Counted from the stretch's first letter, positions 31,468 through 40,602 are shown. The stretch is DNA of 64,000 nt from an uncultured Lactococcus sp. (GCF_934191625.1 NZ_CAKPUG010000004.1:74060-138059); one strand, 5' to 3'. Translations and numbers: made by a program. The notes: generated by a model not told the origin, from the letters alone.

Positions 31468-32343
31468 ATGGAAAGTAAGAGATATAAAGAATTGAAAATC
31501 GCTGAAAAAGGCGCGTGGATTAGTATTTCAGCTTATATTATTTTAGCTTTTACAAAGATATCTATTGGATTATTTGCTAATTCAGAAGCACTGCGTGCAG
31601 ATGGCTTGAATAACTTTACAGATGTGATTGCCTCAGTTTCCGTACTTGTAGGCCTGAATCTTGCTCGAAAGCCAAAGGATGCTGATCATCGTTATGGGCA
31701 TTGGAAATTTGAGAATATTGCAAGCATGATTACTTCTTTTATCATGCTTATGGTAGGGCTTGAAGTATTATATTCTTCTTTTGAAAAGATTATCAATAAA
31801 TCTTTTACGCCACCAAATCCTTTATCGGCGTTAGTCGGTATCGGTTCTGCTTTAATCATGATAGCTGTGTACATTTATAACAGCAGGTTAGCAAAAAAAG
31901 TTAATTCCCAAGCCTTGATGGCAGCAGCAAAGGATAATTTAAGTGATGCTTATACCTCTATTGGAGCAGCTATAGCAATTGCAGCCTCTTATCTTCACTT
32001 TTATATTTTAGATACGGTGGCGGCCTTTATTATTGGTATTATTATTATTAAAACGGCCATTGATATTTTCAGAGAAAGCAGTTTTACTTTATCTGATGGT
32101 TTTCCTGAAGAAGATTTGAAAAAGTACAAGAAACTTATTTTAGAAATTCCTGGTGTGAAAGGTGTCCCTTTTCTTAGAGGGAGGACTTACGGAGCCAACA
32201 TTTTTCTAGACATTGTTATCTATGTGGATGCTCAACTTTCGGTTGCGGAAAGCCACTTGATTACAGAAGAAGTTGAGAAGCAGCTATCCGATAAATTTGA
32301 GGTTTTTGACATTGATGTACACGTGGAACCTTTTCCCAAATAA
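31468..32343 (+). CDS. Cation diffusion facilitator (metal efflux)
   Basis: 291 aa from ATG 31468 (AGAAGGAG upstream; an in-frame ATG at 31426 lacks a site). Five to six membrane helices: ADGLNNFTD in helix 2 and a Ser-Asp-Ala pair in helix 5 (DNLSDAYTS) form the metal site, with DADHRYGHWKFE in the loop. The C-terminal cytoplasmic domain ends IDVHVEP. Exports divalent metal (Zn/Mn class) in exchange for protons; exact metal not readable. Confidence 0.88.
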   Translation: MESKRYKELKIAEKGAWISISAYIILAFTKISIGLFANSEALRADGLNNFTDVIASVSVLVGLNLARKPKDADHRYGHWKFENIASMITSFIMLMVGLEVLYSSFEKIINKSFTPPNPLSALVGIGSALIMIAVYIYNSRLAKKVNSQALMAAAKDNLSDAYTSIGAAIAIAASYLHFYILDTVAAFIIGIIIIKTAIDIFRESSFTLSDGFPEEDLKKYKKLILEIPGVKGVPFLRGRTYGANIFLDIVIYVDAQLSVAESHLITEEVEKQLSDKFEVFDIDVHVEPFPK

Positions 32344-32375
32344 AAAGTACCGGTAAATTAACCGATACTTTTTTT
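32343..32375 (+). terminator. Terminator of metal efflux gene
   Basis: AAAAGTACCGGT, loop AAATTA, ACCGATACTTTTTTT with one mismatch in the stem. Confidence 0.7.
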
Positions 32376-32376
32376 C

Positions 32377-32481
32377 TTACATGATAGGTAAGAGTGAAGT
32401 TAACATCATCATTCCGAAAGAAATAATGATAAAAAGTGCAATTGCTACTTTTATAATTGAGGTAAATAAAATTTTAACCAT
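32377..32481 (-). CDS. 34-aa hydrophobic peptide
   Basis: MVKILFTSIIKVAIALFIII..., one membrane span, ending SLLPIM. Next to a similar 35-aa frame. The Shine-Dalgarno (AAGGA) is too close to the ATG, so expression is uncertain. Confidence 0.35.
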   Translation of the reverse strand: MVKILFTSIIKVAIALFIIISFGMMMLTSLLPIM

Positions 32482-32533
32482 TCCTTAATTCTATCAAAAA
32501 GAAAGAAAATAGGCAAAAGAAGCTTAGAACTTT

Positions 32534-32641
32534 TTAAGCAATGAAGGCCAGCATTTTTGTTCCTATATAAATAAGAAGAAAGAGGCAAACTGCTAAGATA
32601 AGCAGGGCTTGAATAAATGCTTTAAAATAAATTTTTATCAT
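32534..32641 (-). CDS. 35-aa hydrophobic peptide
   Basis: MIKIYFKAFIQALLILAVCL..., one span, ending TKMLAFIA. Same size, direction and M-[IV]-K-I start as the neighbouring frame. No clear ribosome site. Reported because the pair resemble each other. Confidence 0.35.
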   Translation of the reverse strand: MIKIYFKAFIQALLILAVCLFLLIYIGTKMLAFIA

Positions 32642-32777
32642 AGATGAATTTTAACAAAAATGGCAATGAGAAGCAAAACTTCTGTGATTAAAGTTCATAT
32701 TATGAACTCGCAAAAATATAGTTTCTCATCAACTTTATTAAATCGAAAAAGACCTTGATATTTCAAGATCTTTTTAG

Positions 32778-33221
32778 TTAGGGAAGAAAAGGTTCGGTGG
32801 GTAAAGTATCATTATCAATATCGACAACAGGATAATTTTCTTGATAGACTTGGTCAAATGCGCCAAAATAACTCATCTGCCGTTTAGAGAAATCAACCTC
32901 ATATCGAATCACCCCCGCCTTCCAAAGTGAAAATAAAAATTCGGAAAAGGAAATTTTACCCTCTTGGTTTGCACGAATATTTTGAACCAGGGCAATTTGA
33001 TCAAAATCTGGGCAAGGACCTACGCGTCCGATTAAAGGATTTCCTGGGTTTACGAGTGACCCAGATTCCGAGAAGTAGAAACTGTCTCCAGAAGGGAGGT
33101 ACCATATATTTTTTATTATTCCTTCTTGCCTTAAGCATTCGGCCAAATATGGGAAACCCTTAGATTTAGTACCTACATGGTGTGCTTTGAGCATCGCTCT
33201 TTGAATATTTTTTGAAATCAT
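32778..33221 (-). CDS. DUF1398 family protein
   Basis: 147 aa from ATG at 33221 (AAAAGAG upstream; the frame extends 16 codons further without a site). FPYLAECLRQEGI, then FSEFLFSLWKAGVIRYEVDFSKRQMSYFG is the DUF1398 signature. Soluble, function unknown. Confidence 0.7.
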   Translation of the reverse strand: MISKNIQRAMLKAHHVGTKSKGFPYLAECLRQEGIIKNIWYLPSGDSFYFSESGSLVNPGNPLIGRVGPCPDFDQIALVQNIRANQEGKISFSEFLFSLWKAGVIRYEVDFSKRQMSYFGAFDQVYQENYPVVDIDNDTLPTEPFLP

Positions 33222-33402
33222 GTGTATAATCTCTTTTCTATTCAGATATCTATGATGCCATTTAAACATATTTTAGGTAAGAAGTAAATTTTTAGGAAAT
33301 AAAATCACAAAAATCAGTATTTAAAGTACAAAAAAAGGCATCTACTTAAACGTGTGAAGTAGATACCATCACGAGGAATGTTCATCCATTGCTATGAGCT
33401 CC

Positions 33403-33558
33403 TTATGCTAATTCTTCCAAGTTGTGCATTGCTTCTTCGATGGTACGACCAAGCGCATAAACAGCTGGATCATTAGCCAAAAATACTTTAAAAATGTCTT
33501 TTGAAGTATCTAAAGATACTGTATACTTGAAATTTTTGTTTTTGTTAGTGAATGTCAT
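33403..33558 (-). CDS. 51-aa HicB-like small protein, copy 2
   Basis: MTFTNKNKNFKYTVSLDTSK..., ending LGRTIEEAMHNLEELA. Same ends and same upstream GGAGAATGCAT leader as 27145-27303; the middle has diverged. No toxin-like neighbour. Confidence 0.6.
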   Translation of the reverse strand: MTFTNKNKNFKYTVSLDTSKDIFKVFLANDPAVYALGRTIEEAMHNLEELA

Positions 33559-33598
33559 AATGCATTCTCCTTTCTCTATATTGTTGACGAAAGGACAC

Positions 33599-33616
33599 TA
33601 TAACGTACATAACGAA
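33599..33616 (-). promoter_or_regulatory. Tandem repeat in promoter (copy 2): TTCGTTATG-TACGTTATA
   Basis: Counterpart of 27341-27358 at the same distance from the start codon, with 2 changes in 18 bases. Confidence 0.5.
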
Positions 33617-33771
33617 ATTCCATAATCATTGTAACACAAAGTTTTGAAAAGTACAAAAAAGCTACTTAGAAGAGAGTTCTTTAGTAACCATTATAACTTT
33701 TTACCGAAACATTTGAATTGTCGAAGTAAAAAAGAGATAATAGATTTAGAAAAGAAGAAGCGGAGGTACGA

Positions 33772-34200
33772 ATGATGGAAAAACAATATCACAATATTTT
33801 AGTCGCACTAGATGGTTCAGAGCAGTCTTATAATGCAGTACACGAAGCAATTACTTTGGCAAAGAGCAACAATGCAAAACTTCATGTTTTGACCGTTAAG
33901 GATATGGAACACCGTTACGGTATGACAGGTTTTGGTATTGTGGAAAATCCTGAAATTGATATGATGGCGCAAGATATTTTGAAGAAAGCGGCCGAGATTA
34001 TTGGTGACGAAGTGCCTTATGACAGTTATGAAATTGTTGGTGCACCCAAACATATGATTGTCCAATTTTCAGGAGACAAGAAGATGGATTTAATTGTTAT
34101 GGGTGCAACTGGAGCGGGGATGATTAATAAACTCATGTTGGGTTCAACCACACAGTTCGTTGTAAACCATGCTCCTTGTAATGTCTTGGTTGTGAAATAG
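33772..34200 (+). CDS. Universal stress protein (UspA family), copy 1
   Basis: 142 aa. NILVALDGSEQSYNAVHEA start, GAPKHMIVQFS, and the ATP-binding end VMGATGAGMINKLMLGST. GGAGG lies 5 nt before ATG 33772 (a second ATG follows at 33775). A paralogue is 240 nt downstream with its own promoter region. Stress-survival protein, cytoplasmic dimer. Confidence 0.9.
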   Translation: MMEKQYHNILVALDGSEQSYNAVHEAITLAKSNNAKLHVLTVKDMEHRYGMTGFGIVENPEIDMMAQDILKKAAEIIGDEVPYDSYEIVGAPKHMIVQFSGDKKMDLIVMGATGAGMINKLMLGSTTQFVVNHAPCNVLVVK

Positions 34201-34443
34201 GTACAAAAAGTAGTTTGGCATTATCTCGCATGCAAGCTTTAATTTTTAGTACTATTTAAGAAAGTGGCGATATAATACCAGTATTCCAGTAAGATGTTAT
34301 CTTATCACTTCAATGCGCTCACTATTGTGGGTGTATTTTTTTACTTGGTTTTGAATAGAGACGGTTTTTAGGGAAATGATTTCGTTTTTAGGGAAAGAAA
34401 ATGTACAATAGAAGTAGAGATAAACATAAAAGGAGGAATGATT

Positions 34444-34878
34444 ATGACTGACTATTATAAAAATATTTTGGTTCCTGTGGACGGTTCTGAGCAATCTTAC
34501 AAAGCGGTAGATGAAGCGATACGTATTGCCCGTCTCAATCATGCAAAACTACATGTTCTTACAGTAAAAGACATTAATAAATATTATGGTGCTGTGCATA
34601 AAGGCATTGTAGAAACACCAGGATTGGATCAACTTGCGCAAGATATTTTAGCGAACTGTAAAGATATTATCCGTGAACAAGTTGAATATGAAACTTACGA
34701 AATCGCAGGGAAACCGAAACTAAGAATTGTTAATTTTGCGGAAGAAGAAGATAAAAATATTGACTTAATCGTGATTGGAGCAACCGGAACAGATATGTTT
34801 GACCGCCTTTTAGTAGGCTCAACAACAAATTATGTCATTAATCACGCACCTTGTAATGTTATTGTGGTTAAAAAATAG
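34444..34878 (+). CDS. Universal stress protein (UspA family), copy 2
   Basis: 144 aa from ATG 34444: AGGAGG ends 7 nt before it, whereas the in-frame ATG at 34438 would be only 1 nt away. NILVPVDGSEQSYKAVDEA, VIGATGTDMFDRLLVGST. About half the residues match the upstream copy. Confidence 0.9.
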   Translation: MTDYYKNILVPVDGSEQSYKAVDEAIRIARLNHAKLHVLTVKDINKYYGAVHKGIVETPGLDQLAQDILANCKDIIREQVEYETYEIAGKPKLRIVNFAEEEDKNIDLIVIGATGTDMFDRLLVGSTTNYVINHAPCNVIVVKK

Positions 34879-34898
34879 TCTCCTTTGTTTGATTTGAG

Positions 34899-34926
34899 AA
34901 AAGTCCTCGCATTGCGAGGACTTTTT
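34899..34926 (+). terminator. Strong terminator after usp genes
   Basis: AAAAGTCCTCGC, ATT, GCGAGGACTTTTT. Confidence 0.85.
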
Positions 34927-35067
34927 GAATAACTGCTCAACAAAAGAAAAGATAAAAAAGATTCTTTGTTAATTACAAAACAAAAGAATTTGACTTTTTA
35001 ATATATTATGTTTCAATAGTAGAGGGCTTTATAATTAAGCTTATGTAAAATAAGAGGAGTGAAACAG

Positions 35068-35547
35068 ATGGTTGAAAAGATGCTGAATTGGGTGGCAAGT
35101 TTGCCGCTCTGGCAAGCCACCTTGTTCTTGTTTATTGTTGTTTTCTTTAGGGCACAGATGACCTTTGGTCTAGGAAAACTCATTCATATGGGAATATTGA
35201 AGACAAAATGGGGGAAAAAGGCAGAGAAATCCGAAGAAAATCGAGCAGGAATGCTTGCTCTTCAAAAATATGGATGGCCCGTTATACCTTTGAGTTTCTT
35301 GACAGTAGGTTTTCAAACTGTGGTGCAGCTTGCTGCTGGTATGTTAGATTGGAAATGGAGCAAGTATACACTGGTAGCTCTTCCGGGCTATTTAGCCTGG
35401 GGCTTTGTCTATGCTGCAGGAGGACTAACCTTATTCCGCTCGATTGCTAACGGCTCAATTGGCTTATTGATTCTTTTTGTTATTATCGTGTTGTTACTTT
35501 GGAGTGTTGGGACATTTTTAGTGAAAAAACTTAAGCCCAATGCATAA
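35068..35547 (+). CDS. Four-span membrane protein, DedA-like by pattern
   Basis: 159 aa from ATG 35068 (GAGGAG 9 nt upstream; GTG 35059 abuts that site). Spans near residues 11-32, 68-92, 103-127 and 130-152; polar motif FFRAQMTFGLGK after the first. Distantly like small DedA/SNARE-associated proteins, but no firm family. Confidence 0.5.
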   Translation: MVEKMLNWVASLPLWQATLFLFIVVFFRAQMTFGLGKLIHMGILKTKWGKKAEKSEENRAGMLALQKYGWPVIPLSFLTVGFQTVVQLAAGMLDWKWSKYTLVALPGYLAWGFVYAAGGLTLFRSIANGSIGLLILFVIIVLLLWSVGTFLVKKLKPNA

Positions 35548-35601
35548 CACAAGGAACTTGTTCATATTTTATTTTTTTATTTAAATATGAATTCAATATA
35601 A

Positions 35602-35623
35602 AAACACAACCTTGGTTGTGTTT
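35602..35623. terminator. Bidirectional terminator
   Basis: AAACACAACC, TT, GGTTGTGTTT, between convergent genes; overlaps the stop of the reverse-strand gene. Confidence 0.65.
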
Positions 35624-36218
35624 ATTTTTGTTTAAAATTAAAAATTTGTGTTTTGTCAGCTTTATATTCTGTTAAAGCATGTGCAGCATCTCGTTTTTCT
35701 TCAATCATGCTGACATATTTGGCAGGAGCTTGGAACTTGTTGAAAGCTTCTTTATCAAGAACGAGAGTTTTTTTCGTCATGCTTGATTCCCCTAAGACAA
35801 CATATTCCGTTGTAGCAGCAGCAAAACTTTGTCCTTTTTCGTCTTTGATAGTTTTTACTTGTGTATCAGCTGTCCATAAAGTAGGAGTTTTTGGAAGTGA
35901 AGTAATATGTTTGAAATTGAATTCGTCCCCTTTTTTGCTGACTGCGTTAACAGCTTTTGCCTGAATCAATTTCTCAGCAGATGCAGCATCTAATACTAAA
36001 GTGTCCGTTTCAGTGACATATTTTCCTTCAACAGTGATGTTATTTTTTATATAAGTTTGGTTGTCTTTCAAGCTGTGATCAAGTTCTTTTTTGTCTGAAC
36101 TATAAAGTATGATGCCGTGAACTGGCTGGTGGAATAAAGAGATAACTTTACTAACGGCAAAGTAGCCTCCTGCAATAAACAAGATAAGTGCTGGAATAAT
36201 CCAAAGTTTCTTTGTCAA
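35622..36218 (-). CDS. Membrane-anchored extracellular protein of unknown function
   Basis: 198 aa. One N-terminal span (LWIIPALILFIAGGYFAVSKV), then an extracellular beta-rich domain with repeated Thr/Lys-rich strands (TDTLVLDAASAEKLIQA; TKKTLVLDKEAFNKFQAP). Perhaps the BA_5634-type family; no catalytic motif seen. Confidence 0.5.
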   Translation of the reverse strand: MTKKLWIIPALILFIAGGYFAVSKVISLFHQPVHGIILYSSDKKELDHSLKDNQTYIKNNITVEGKYVTETDTLVLDAASAEKLIQAKAVNAVSKKGDEFNFKHITSLPKTPTLWTADTQVKTIKDEKGQSFAAATTEYVVLGESSMTKKTLVLDKEAFNKFQAPAKYVSMIEEKRDAAHALTEYKADKTQIFNFKQK

Positions 36219-36307
36219 TGTATTGTTGTCCTTTTCTAAATTTTTTTTATTTCTTTATTTATTTTATCAAGGAATTATGACTTAAAAACTTACTCTTCTG
36301 TAAGATA

Positions 36308-36329
36308 AAAAAGCACTTGTGTGCTTTTT
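36308..36329 (-). terminator. Terminator of ppdK regulator operon
   Basis: AAAAAGCAC, TTGT, GTGCTTTTT; read on the reverse strand it ends in TTTTTTATC. Confidence 0.7.
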
Positions 36330-37131
36330 ATTTTTGAATAAGATTCTCAATAAGCATTGAGCTTTCTTCAATCGAACGTTTACTTACATCAATTGTCTCT
36401 ATGCCCAATTGCTCAAAAAGTGTTTCTGCATATGCCAACTCTTCAAGAATACGCGTTTCATCAGAATACATGGATTTTGTTCTAAGTCCAAGCGTTTGTT
36501 CCCGATAGCTTCGTATATTACTTAAACTTTCAGAAGTACTGGTTAAGCCAATAATCTTATGTGGATCCACTTTATAAAGTTCTTTAGCCACTTCGACCTC
36601 TGGAATAATCGGGAGATTTGCTACCTTGTAACCTTTGTTGGCTAAGTACATACTCAGTGGCGTTTTCGAAGTTCGAGAGACACCAAGAAGCACAATATCA
36701 GCATTTAAAAATCCTTTAGGATCCTTGCCATCGTCATATTTCACCGCAAATTCGATAGCAGCAACACGATTAAAATAGGCTTGATTTAATCGATGTACAC
36801 TGCCAGACTCTTGTGTAGGCTGCTCACCTGAGCGTTCTTCAATCAGTTGCATGAGTGGCGACATAAAGTCGACATAGGCCAAATCATGTGTATCTGAAAA
36901 TTTTTGGACACAATCTACTAAAGACTTATCAACGAGAGTGATAGCGACAAGTGCATTTTCTTTCTTGGCATCATTCAAAATTTCTAATAGTGAATCTTTA
37001 TCATTGGTAAAAGGATAAAGTTGAACATCTGATAAATCAACAGTTGGAAATTGTGCCACAACAGCAGAAATAATTTTTTTGGCTGTTTCACCGACAGAGT
37101 CAGTAATGAGATAAATTTTTATATTTTGCAT
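36328..37131 (-). CDS. Pyruvate, phosphate dikinase regulatory protein (PSRP)
   Basis: 267 aa from ATG at 37131 (AAAGGGGG upstream). IYLITDSVGETAKK start, and the P-loop-like GVSRTSKTPLSMYLANKGYK near residue 146, then GLTSTSESLSNIR, are the signature of the bifunctional kinase/phosphorylase that inactivates PPDK by ADP-dependent Thr phosphorylation and reactivates it with Pi. Operon with the CcpN-type gene (10-nt gap), divergent from its target ppdK. Confidence 0.93.
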   Translation of the reverse strand: MQNIKIYLITDSVGETAKKIISAVVAQFPTVDLSDVQLYPFTNDKDSLLEILNDAKKENALVAITLVDKSLVDCVQKFSDTHDLAYVDFMSPLMQLIEERSGEQPTQESGSVHRLNQAYFNRVAAIEFAVKYDDGKDPKGFLNADIVLLGVSRTSKTPLSMYLANKGYKVANLPIIPEVEVAKELYKVDPHKIIGLTSTSESLSNIRSYREQTLGLRTKSMYSDETRILEELAYAETLFEQLGIETIDVSKRSIEESSMLIENLIQK

Positions 37132-37141
37132 TTTGCCCCCT

Positions 37142-37774
37142 TTAATCTTCACCTTGTATTTCATTTCCTGTTTGGATGAAAGCTTTCATGATGTGTTTGA
37201 TAGATATTTTACCAATTATCTTTTTCGAATCTGCTTTTTCAAGTACAGGCAAACTATCAACTTCGTAGCGAGAAAGAATATTTCCAGCTTCAAGTAAAGT
37301 TTTATCGGCGGTTATGGTATGTATATTGGGCATACGTGTCATTATCACGGCAACAGGAGTTTTCTCCAGATTATTGCCACTAATAGCGAAGCGGAGAAGA
37401 TCTTTTCGAGAAAGAAGCCCAGCTAAATCGCCATTTTCATTTTTGACATAAATACTGCCAATATCATAGAGAAAAAGACTTGTAGCAGCGTCGTAAACAG
37501 ACATATCTTGCTCCACAATCAGGGGTGAAGTCATAAAGTCGGCTACTTTTTTTGAATAGCAACTTTCAATATAAAGAGGTTGCATTTTTTGCCCTGTATA
37601 AAAATAGCCAACTTTTGGCTTGGCATCAAGTAACCCTGTCATGGTAAGGATAGACAAGTCGTTCCTTAAAGTTGCACGGCTTAAACCTAAAGTTTGTGCA
37701 ATTTTTTCACCACTGATAGGCTGTTCCGCTTTTACAATATTAATTATTTCAGTTTGTCTAGTTGTTAGTTTCAA
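37142..37774 (-). CDS. CcpN-type HTH-CBS transcriptional repressor
   Basis: 210 aa: winged HTH (RQTEIINIVKAEQPISGEKI; LSRATLRNDL) followed by two CBS domains (about residues 80-205; YVKNENGDLAGLLSRKDLL, DSLPVLEKADSKKIIGKIS). CcpN/YqzB proteins repress gluconeogenic genes and sense nucleotides through CBS. Sits divergently from ppdK with the repeated operator between. Confidence 0.88.
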   Translation of the reverse strand: MKLTTRQTEIINIVKAEQPISGEKIAQTLGLSRATLRNDLSILTMTGLLDAKPKVGYFYTGQKMQPLYIESCYSKKVADFMTSPLIVEQDMSVYDAATSLFLYDIGSIYVKNENGDLAGLLSRKDLLRFAISGNNLEKTPVAVIMTRMPNIHTITADKTLLEAGNILSRYEVDSLPVLEKADSKKIIGKISIKHIMKAFIQTGNEIQGED

Positions 37775-37796
37775 GTGTCACTCCTTAATAAATAGG

Positions 37797-37806
37797 ACAT
37801 ACTATA
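37797..37806. promoter_or_regulatory. Operator GACATACTAT (copy 1, near regulator start)
   Basis: 23 nt before the CcpN-type start codon. The same 10-mer, with one change or inverted, recurs at 37917-37926 and 37947-37956. Probably the CcpN-type binding site, giving autoregulation. Confidence 0.6.
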
Positions 37807-37902
37807 TATTATATGTGTTTTATCCTTTTAAATCAATTAATAAAAAGGAAAGTTGCTATATATAATATAAATAGACCAAAAAAGAATGCGATTACAAAAA
37901 AC

Positions 37903-37931
37903 TTGACAACGAATGTGTCATACTATATAAT
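37903..37931 (+). promoter_or_regulatory. ppdK promoter with overlapping operator
   Basis: TTGACA, 17-bp spacer, TATAAT (37926-37931): full consensus. GTCATACTAT (37917-37926) touches the -10 box, and the inverted GACATACTAT copy (37947-37956, read ATAGTATGTC on +) lies just after the start point. Two operators bracket the start of transcription, as expected for strong repression. Confidence 0.75.
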
Positions 37932-37975
37932 GTGTTTATTCACCAAATAGTATGTCACATATAAAGGAGACGCGA

Positions 37976-40594
37976 ATGTCACGAGCAAAAAAACGTGTTT
38001 ATAACTTTACAGAAGGTTCAAAAGAACAAAAAGATCTCTTGGGAGGAAAGGGAGCAAATCTCGCAGAGATGACAGGAATTGGTTTACCAGTACCCAAAGG
38101 CTTTACCATTACTACAGAAGCTTGCTTAGAATATCTGGATTCGAAAAAATTATTGCCTGAGCTAGTTAAGGAAATAGAAGAACATATTGCTAAGCTAGAA
38201 AAAGAAACTGGAAAACAATTTGCAGATGAGGAAAATCCGCTTTTAGTTTCGGTCAGGAGTGGCTCAAAATTTTCAATGCCGGGCATGATGGACACTATTT
38301 TGAATTTAGGTTTAAACAATCAAAGTGTTGAAATCTTTGCACGTAAGACTGGAAATCCTGTGTTTGCTTATGATTGCTATCGCCGTTTAATTCAAATGTT
38401 TGGCGATGTGGTTAAAGGTGTAGATAAAAGTATTTTTGAAAATGCACTAACACAATATAAATCAGCCTATGGTTACAGCTCTGATATTGAGATGAAAGCG
38501 GAAGATTGGAAGGATATTATTCAACAATTTAGCACAATCTATCTGAAAGAAGTTGGTGAAAATTTCCCCCAAGATCCTACTAAACAACTTTATGCAGCTG
38601 TAGAAGCGGTGTTTACTTCTTGGAACAATCCGCGTGCTGTAACTTACCGTCGTATTCATGAAATTTCTGATAAACTTGGAACAGCTGTTAATATTCAAGA
38701 AATGGTTTTTGGTAATACTGGAGGGGATAGCGGTACGGGTGTTGCTTTTACACGCAATCCATCAACGGGCGAAGCAGGAGTTTTTGGCGAATTTTTACTG
38801 AATGCTCAAGGAGAAGATGTTGTAGCAGGCATTCGGACACCACGACCAATACAGGAGCTCAAAAAAGATCAACCAGCAATTTACCTACAATTTGAGAAAA
38901 TCTGCCATCAGTTGGAAGCTCATTATCAAGATATGCAAGATATTGAGTTTACTATCGAAGAAGGAAAACTCTTCATTCTTCAAACACGTAACGGGAAACG
39001 AACAGCAAAAGCTGCCTTTAAAATTGCAACGCAAATGGCAGAAGAGGGTGTCATAAGTAAGGAGGAGAGCCTGAAACGCTTAACACCTTCAATGATTACT
39101 CAGTTGCTTCATCCTGTGTTTGATGAACAAATATTAGCGGAAAGACAAGCTATAACAAAGGGGTTACCTGCAAGTCCTGGTGCTGCCTCTGGAAGAGTAT
39201 ATTTCCATGCAGAAGATGCACAAAGAGCCCACGCAGCTGGGCAAAAAGTTATCCTTCTTAGAACAGAAACTTCACCAGAGGACATTGAAGGGATGATTGT
39301 GAGTGAGGCTATTGTTACCTCACGTGGAGGAATGACATCTCATGCCGCCGTTGTAGCACGAGGTATGGGAGTATGCTGTGTAGTTGGATGTGAACAATTA
39401 ACAATAAATGAAAAATCCAAGCAAGCCTACTATGGTGCATGTATTATAAACGAAGGTGATTTGCTATCGGTAGATGGTACAACAGGAAACATTTACCCGG
39501 GAGAAATCAAACTGGATAAGGCACAGGATTTAGATCTTTTAGTAAAAGTGCTTAGATGGGCCTCTCACGTAGGTAACATGCAGGTAAGAGCAAATGCTGA
39601 AACTGTTGAAGATATTAAAACGGCGTTAGATTTTGGTGCAAGCGGTATCGGCTTGGCGCGTACAGAACATATGTTCTTTGGAAAAGAACGAATTTTGGCA
39701 ATGCGGAAAATGTTCCTCTCAGAAGATCAACTACAGCGCAAGCAATCACTTGAAATGCTTAAAGCATTTCAGAAAAAAGATTTTACTGAAATTTTGAGTT
39801 TAACCGAAGGCATACCTTGTACGATTCGTCTTCTAGATCCGCCCTTGCACGAATTTATGCCAAAATCTAAGGAAGAATATGAGCAAGTGGCAGAAGCTTG
39901 TGGGCAAACGGTTGACTTTATCATGCAAAGAGGAAAAGAGCTTGAAGAGTTTAATCCAATGTTGGGACATCGTGGTTGTCGTTTAGCCATCACCTATCCC
40001 GAAATATATGAAATGCAGGTTGAAGCAATAATGGAAGCTGCTTTGGACATTGCTAAAACAGGAAAGCAAGTCAAACCAGAGATTATGATTCCTTTAGTTG
40101 CTGAAGAAAAAGAGTTATCTTATATTAAAAAAATGTTGGAAGACAAAATCCGAGATGTTTTTGAGAAACATCAGATGAAAATTGCATATAAAATCGGGGC
40201 CATGCTTGAAATTCCAAGGGCCTGCTTGACGGCAGATCAGCTTGCGTCTTCCGCACAGTTCTTTAGTTTTGGTACTAATGACCTGACACAGCTGACTTAT
40301 GGCTTTTCTCGTGATGATTCTGTCAAATTTTTGTCAGACTATATTGAGAAAGGCATTTTAAAAGATGATCCCTTCCAACATTTGGATCAAAAAGGCGTGG
40401 GCAGTTTGATGAAAATGGCAATAGAGCTAGTTAAGCCGCAACATAAGGACATCAGTTTTGGCGTATGTGGCGAAGTAGGAGGTGATCCAGACTCCGTTGC
40501 CTTCCTTCAAAAAATCGGTTTGGATTATGTATCATGCTCACCATACCGTGTGCCAGCAGTCCTTCTGACGGTTGCACAGATGAGTATCAAGTAA
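37976..40594 (+). CDS. ppdK: Pyruvate, phosphate dikinase
   Basis: 872 aa from ATG 37976 (AAAGGAG upstream; in-frame ATG 37952 precedes the site). N-terminal ATP-grasp (DLLGGKGANLAEMTGIGLPV), swivelling phospho-His domain (SRGGMTSHAAVVARGMG) and C-terminal PEP/pyruvate TIM barrel (FGTNDLTQLTYGFSRDD, GVCGEVGGDP). Interconverts pyruvate + ATP + Pi with PEP + AMP + PPi. Regulated by the divergent CcpN-type repressor and, at protein level, by the PSRP gene; the Thr beside the catalytic His is present. Confidence 0.97.
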   Translation: MSRAKKRVYNFTEGSKEQKDLLGGKGANLAEMTGIGLPVPKGFTITTEACLEYLDSKKLLPELVKEIEEHIAKLEKETGKQFADEENPLLVSVRSGSKFSMPGMMDTILNLGLNNQSVEIFARKTGNPVFAYDCYRRLIQMFGDVVKGVDKSIFENALTQYKSAYGYSSDIEMKAEDWKDIIQQFSTIYLKEVGENFPQDPTKQLYAAVEAVFTSWNNPRAVTYRRIHEISDKLGTAVNIQEMVFGNTGGDSGTGVAFTRNPSTGEAGVFGEFLLNAQGEDVVAGIRTPRPIQELKKDQPAIYLQFEKICHQLEAHYQDMQDIEFTIEEGKLFILQTRNGKRTAKAAFKIATQMAEEGVISKEESLKRLTPSMITQLLHPVFDEQILAERQAITKGLPASPGAASGRVYFHAEDAQRAHAAGQKVILLRTETSPEDIEGMIVSEAIVTSRGGMTSHAAVVARGMGVCCVVGCEQLTINEKSKQAYYGACIINEGDLLSVDGTTGNIYPGEIKLDKAQDLDLLVKVLRWASHVGNMQVRANAETVEDIKTALDFGASGIGLARTEHMFFGKERILAMRKMFLSEDQLQRKQSLEMLKAFQKKDFTEILSLTEGIPCTIRLLDPPLHEFMPKSKEEYEQVAEACGQTVDFIMQRGKELEEFNPMLGHRGCRLAITYPEIYEMQVEAIMEAALDIAKTGKQVKPEIMIPLVAEEKELSYIKKMLEDKIRDVFEKHQMKIAYKIGAMLEIPRACLTADQLASSAQFFSFGTNDLTQLTYGFSRDDSVKFLSDYIEKGILKDDPFQHLDQKGVGSLMKMAIELVKPQHKDISFGVCGEVGGDPDSVAFLQKIGLDYVSCSPYRVPAVLLTVAQMSIK

Positions 40595-40602
40595 GAGGAT
40601 GT

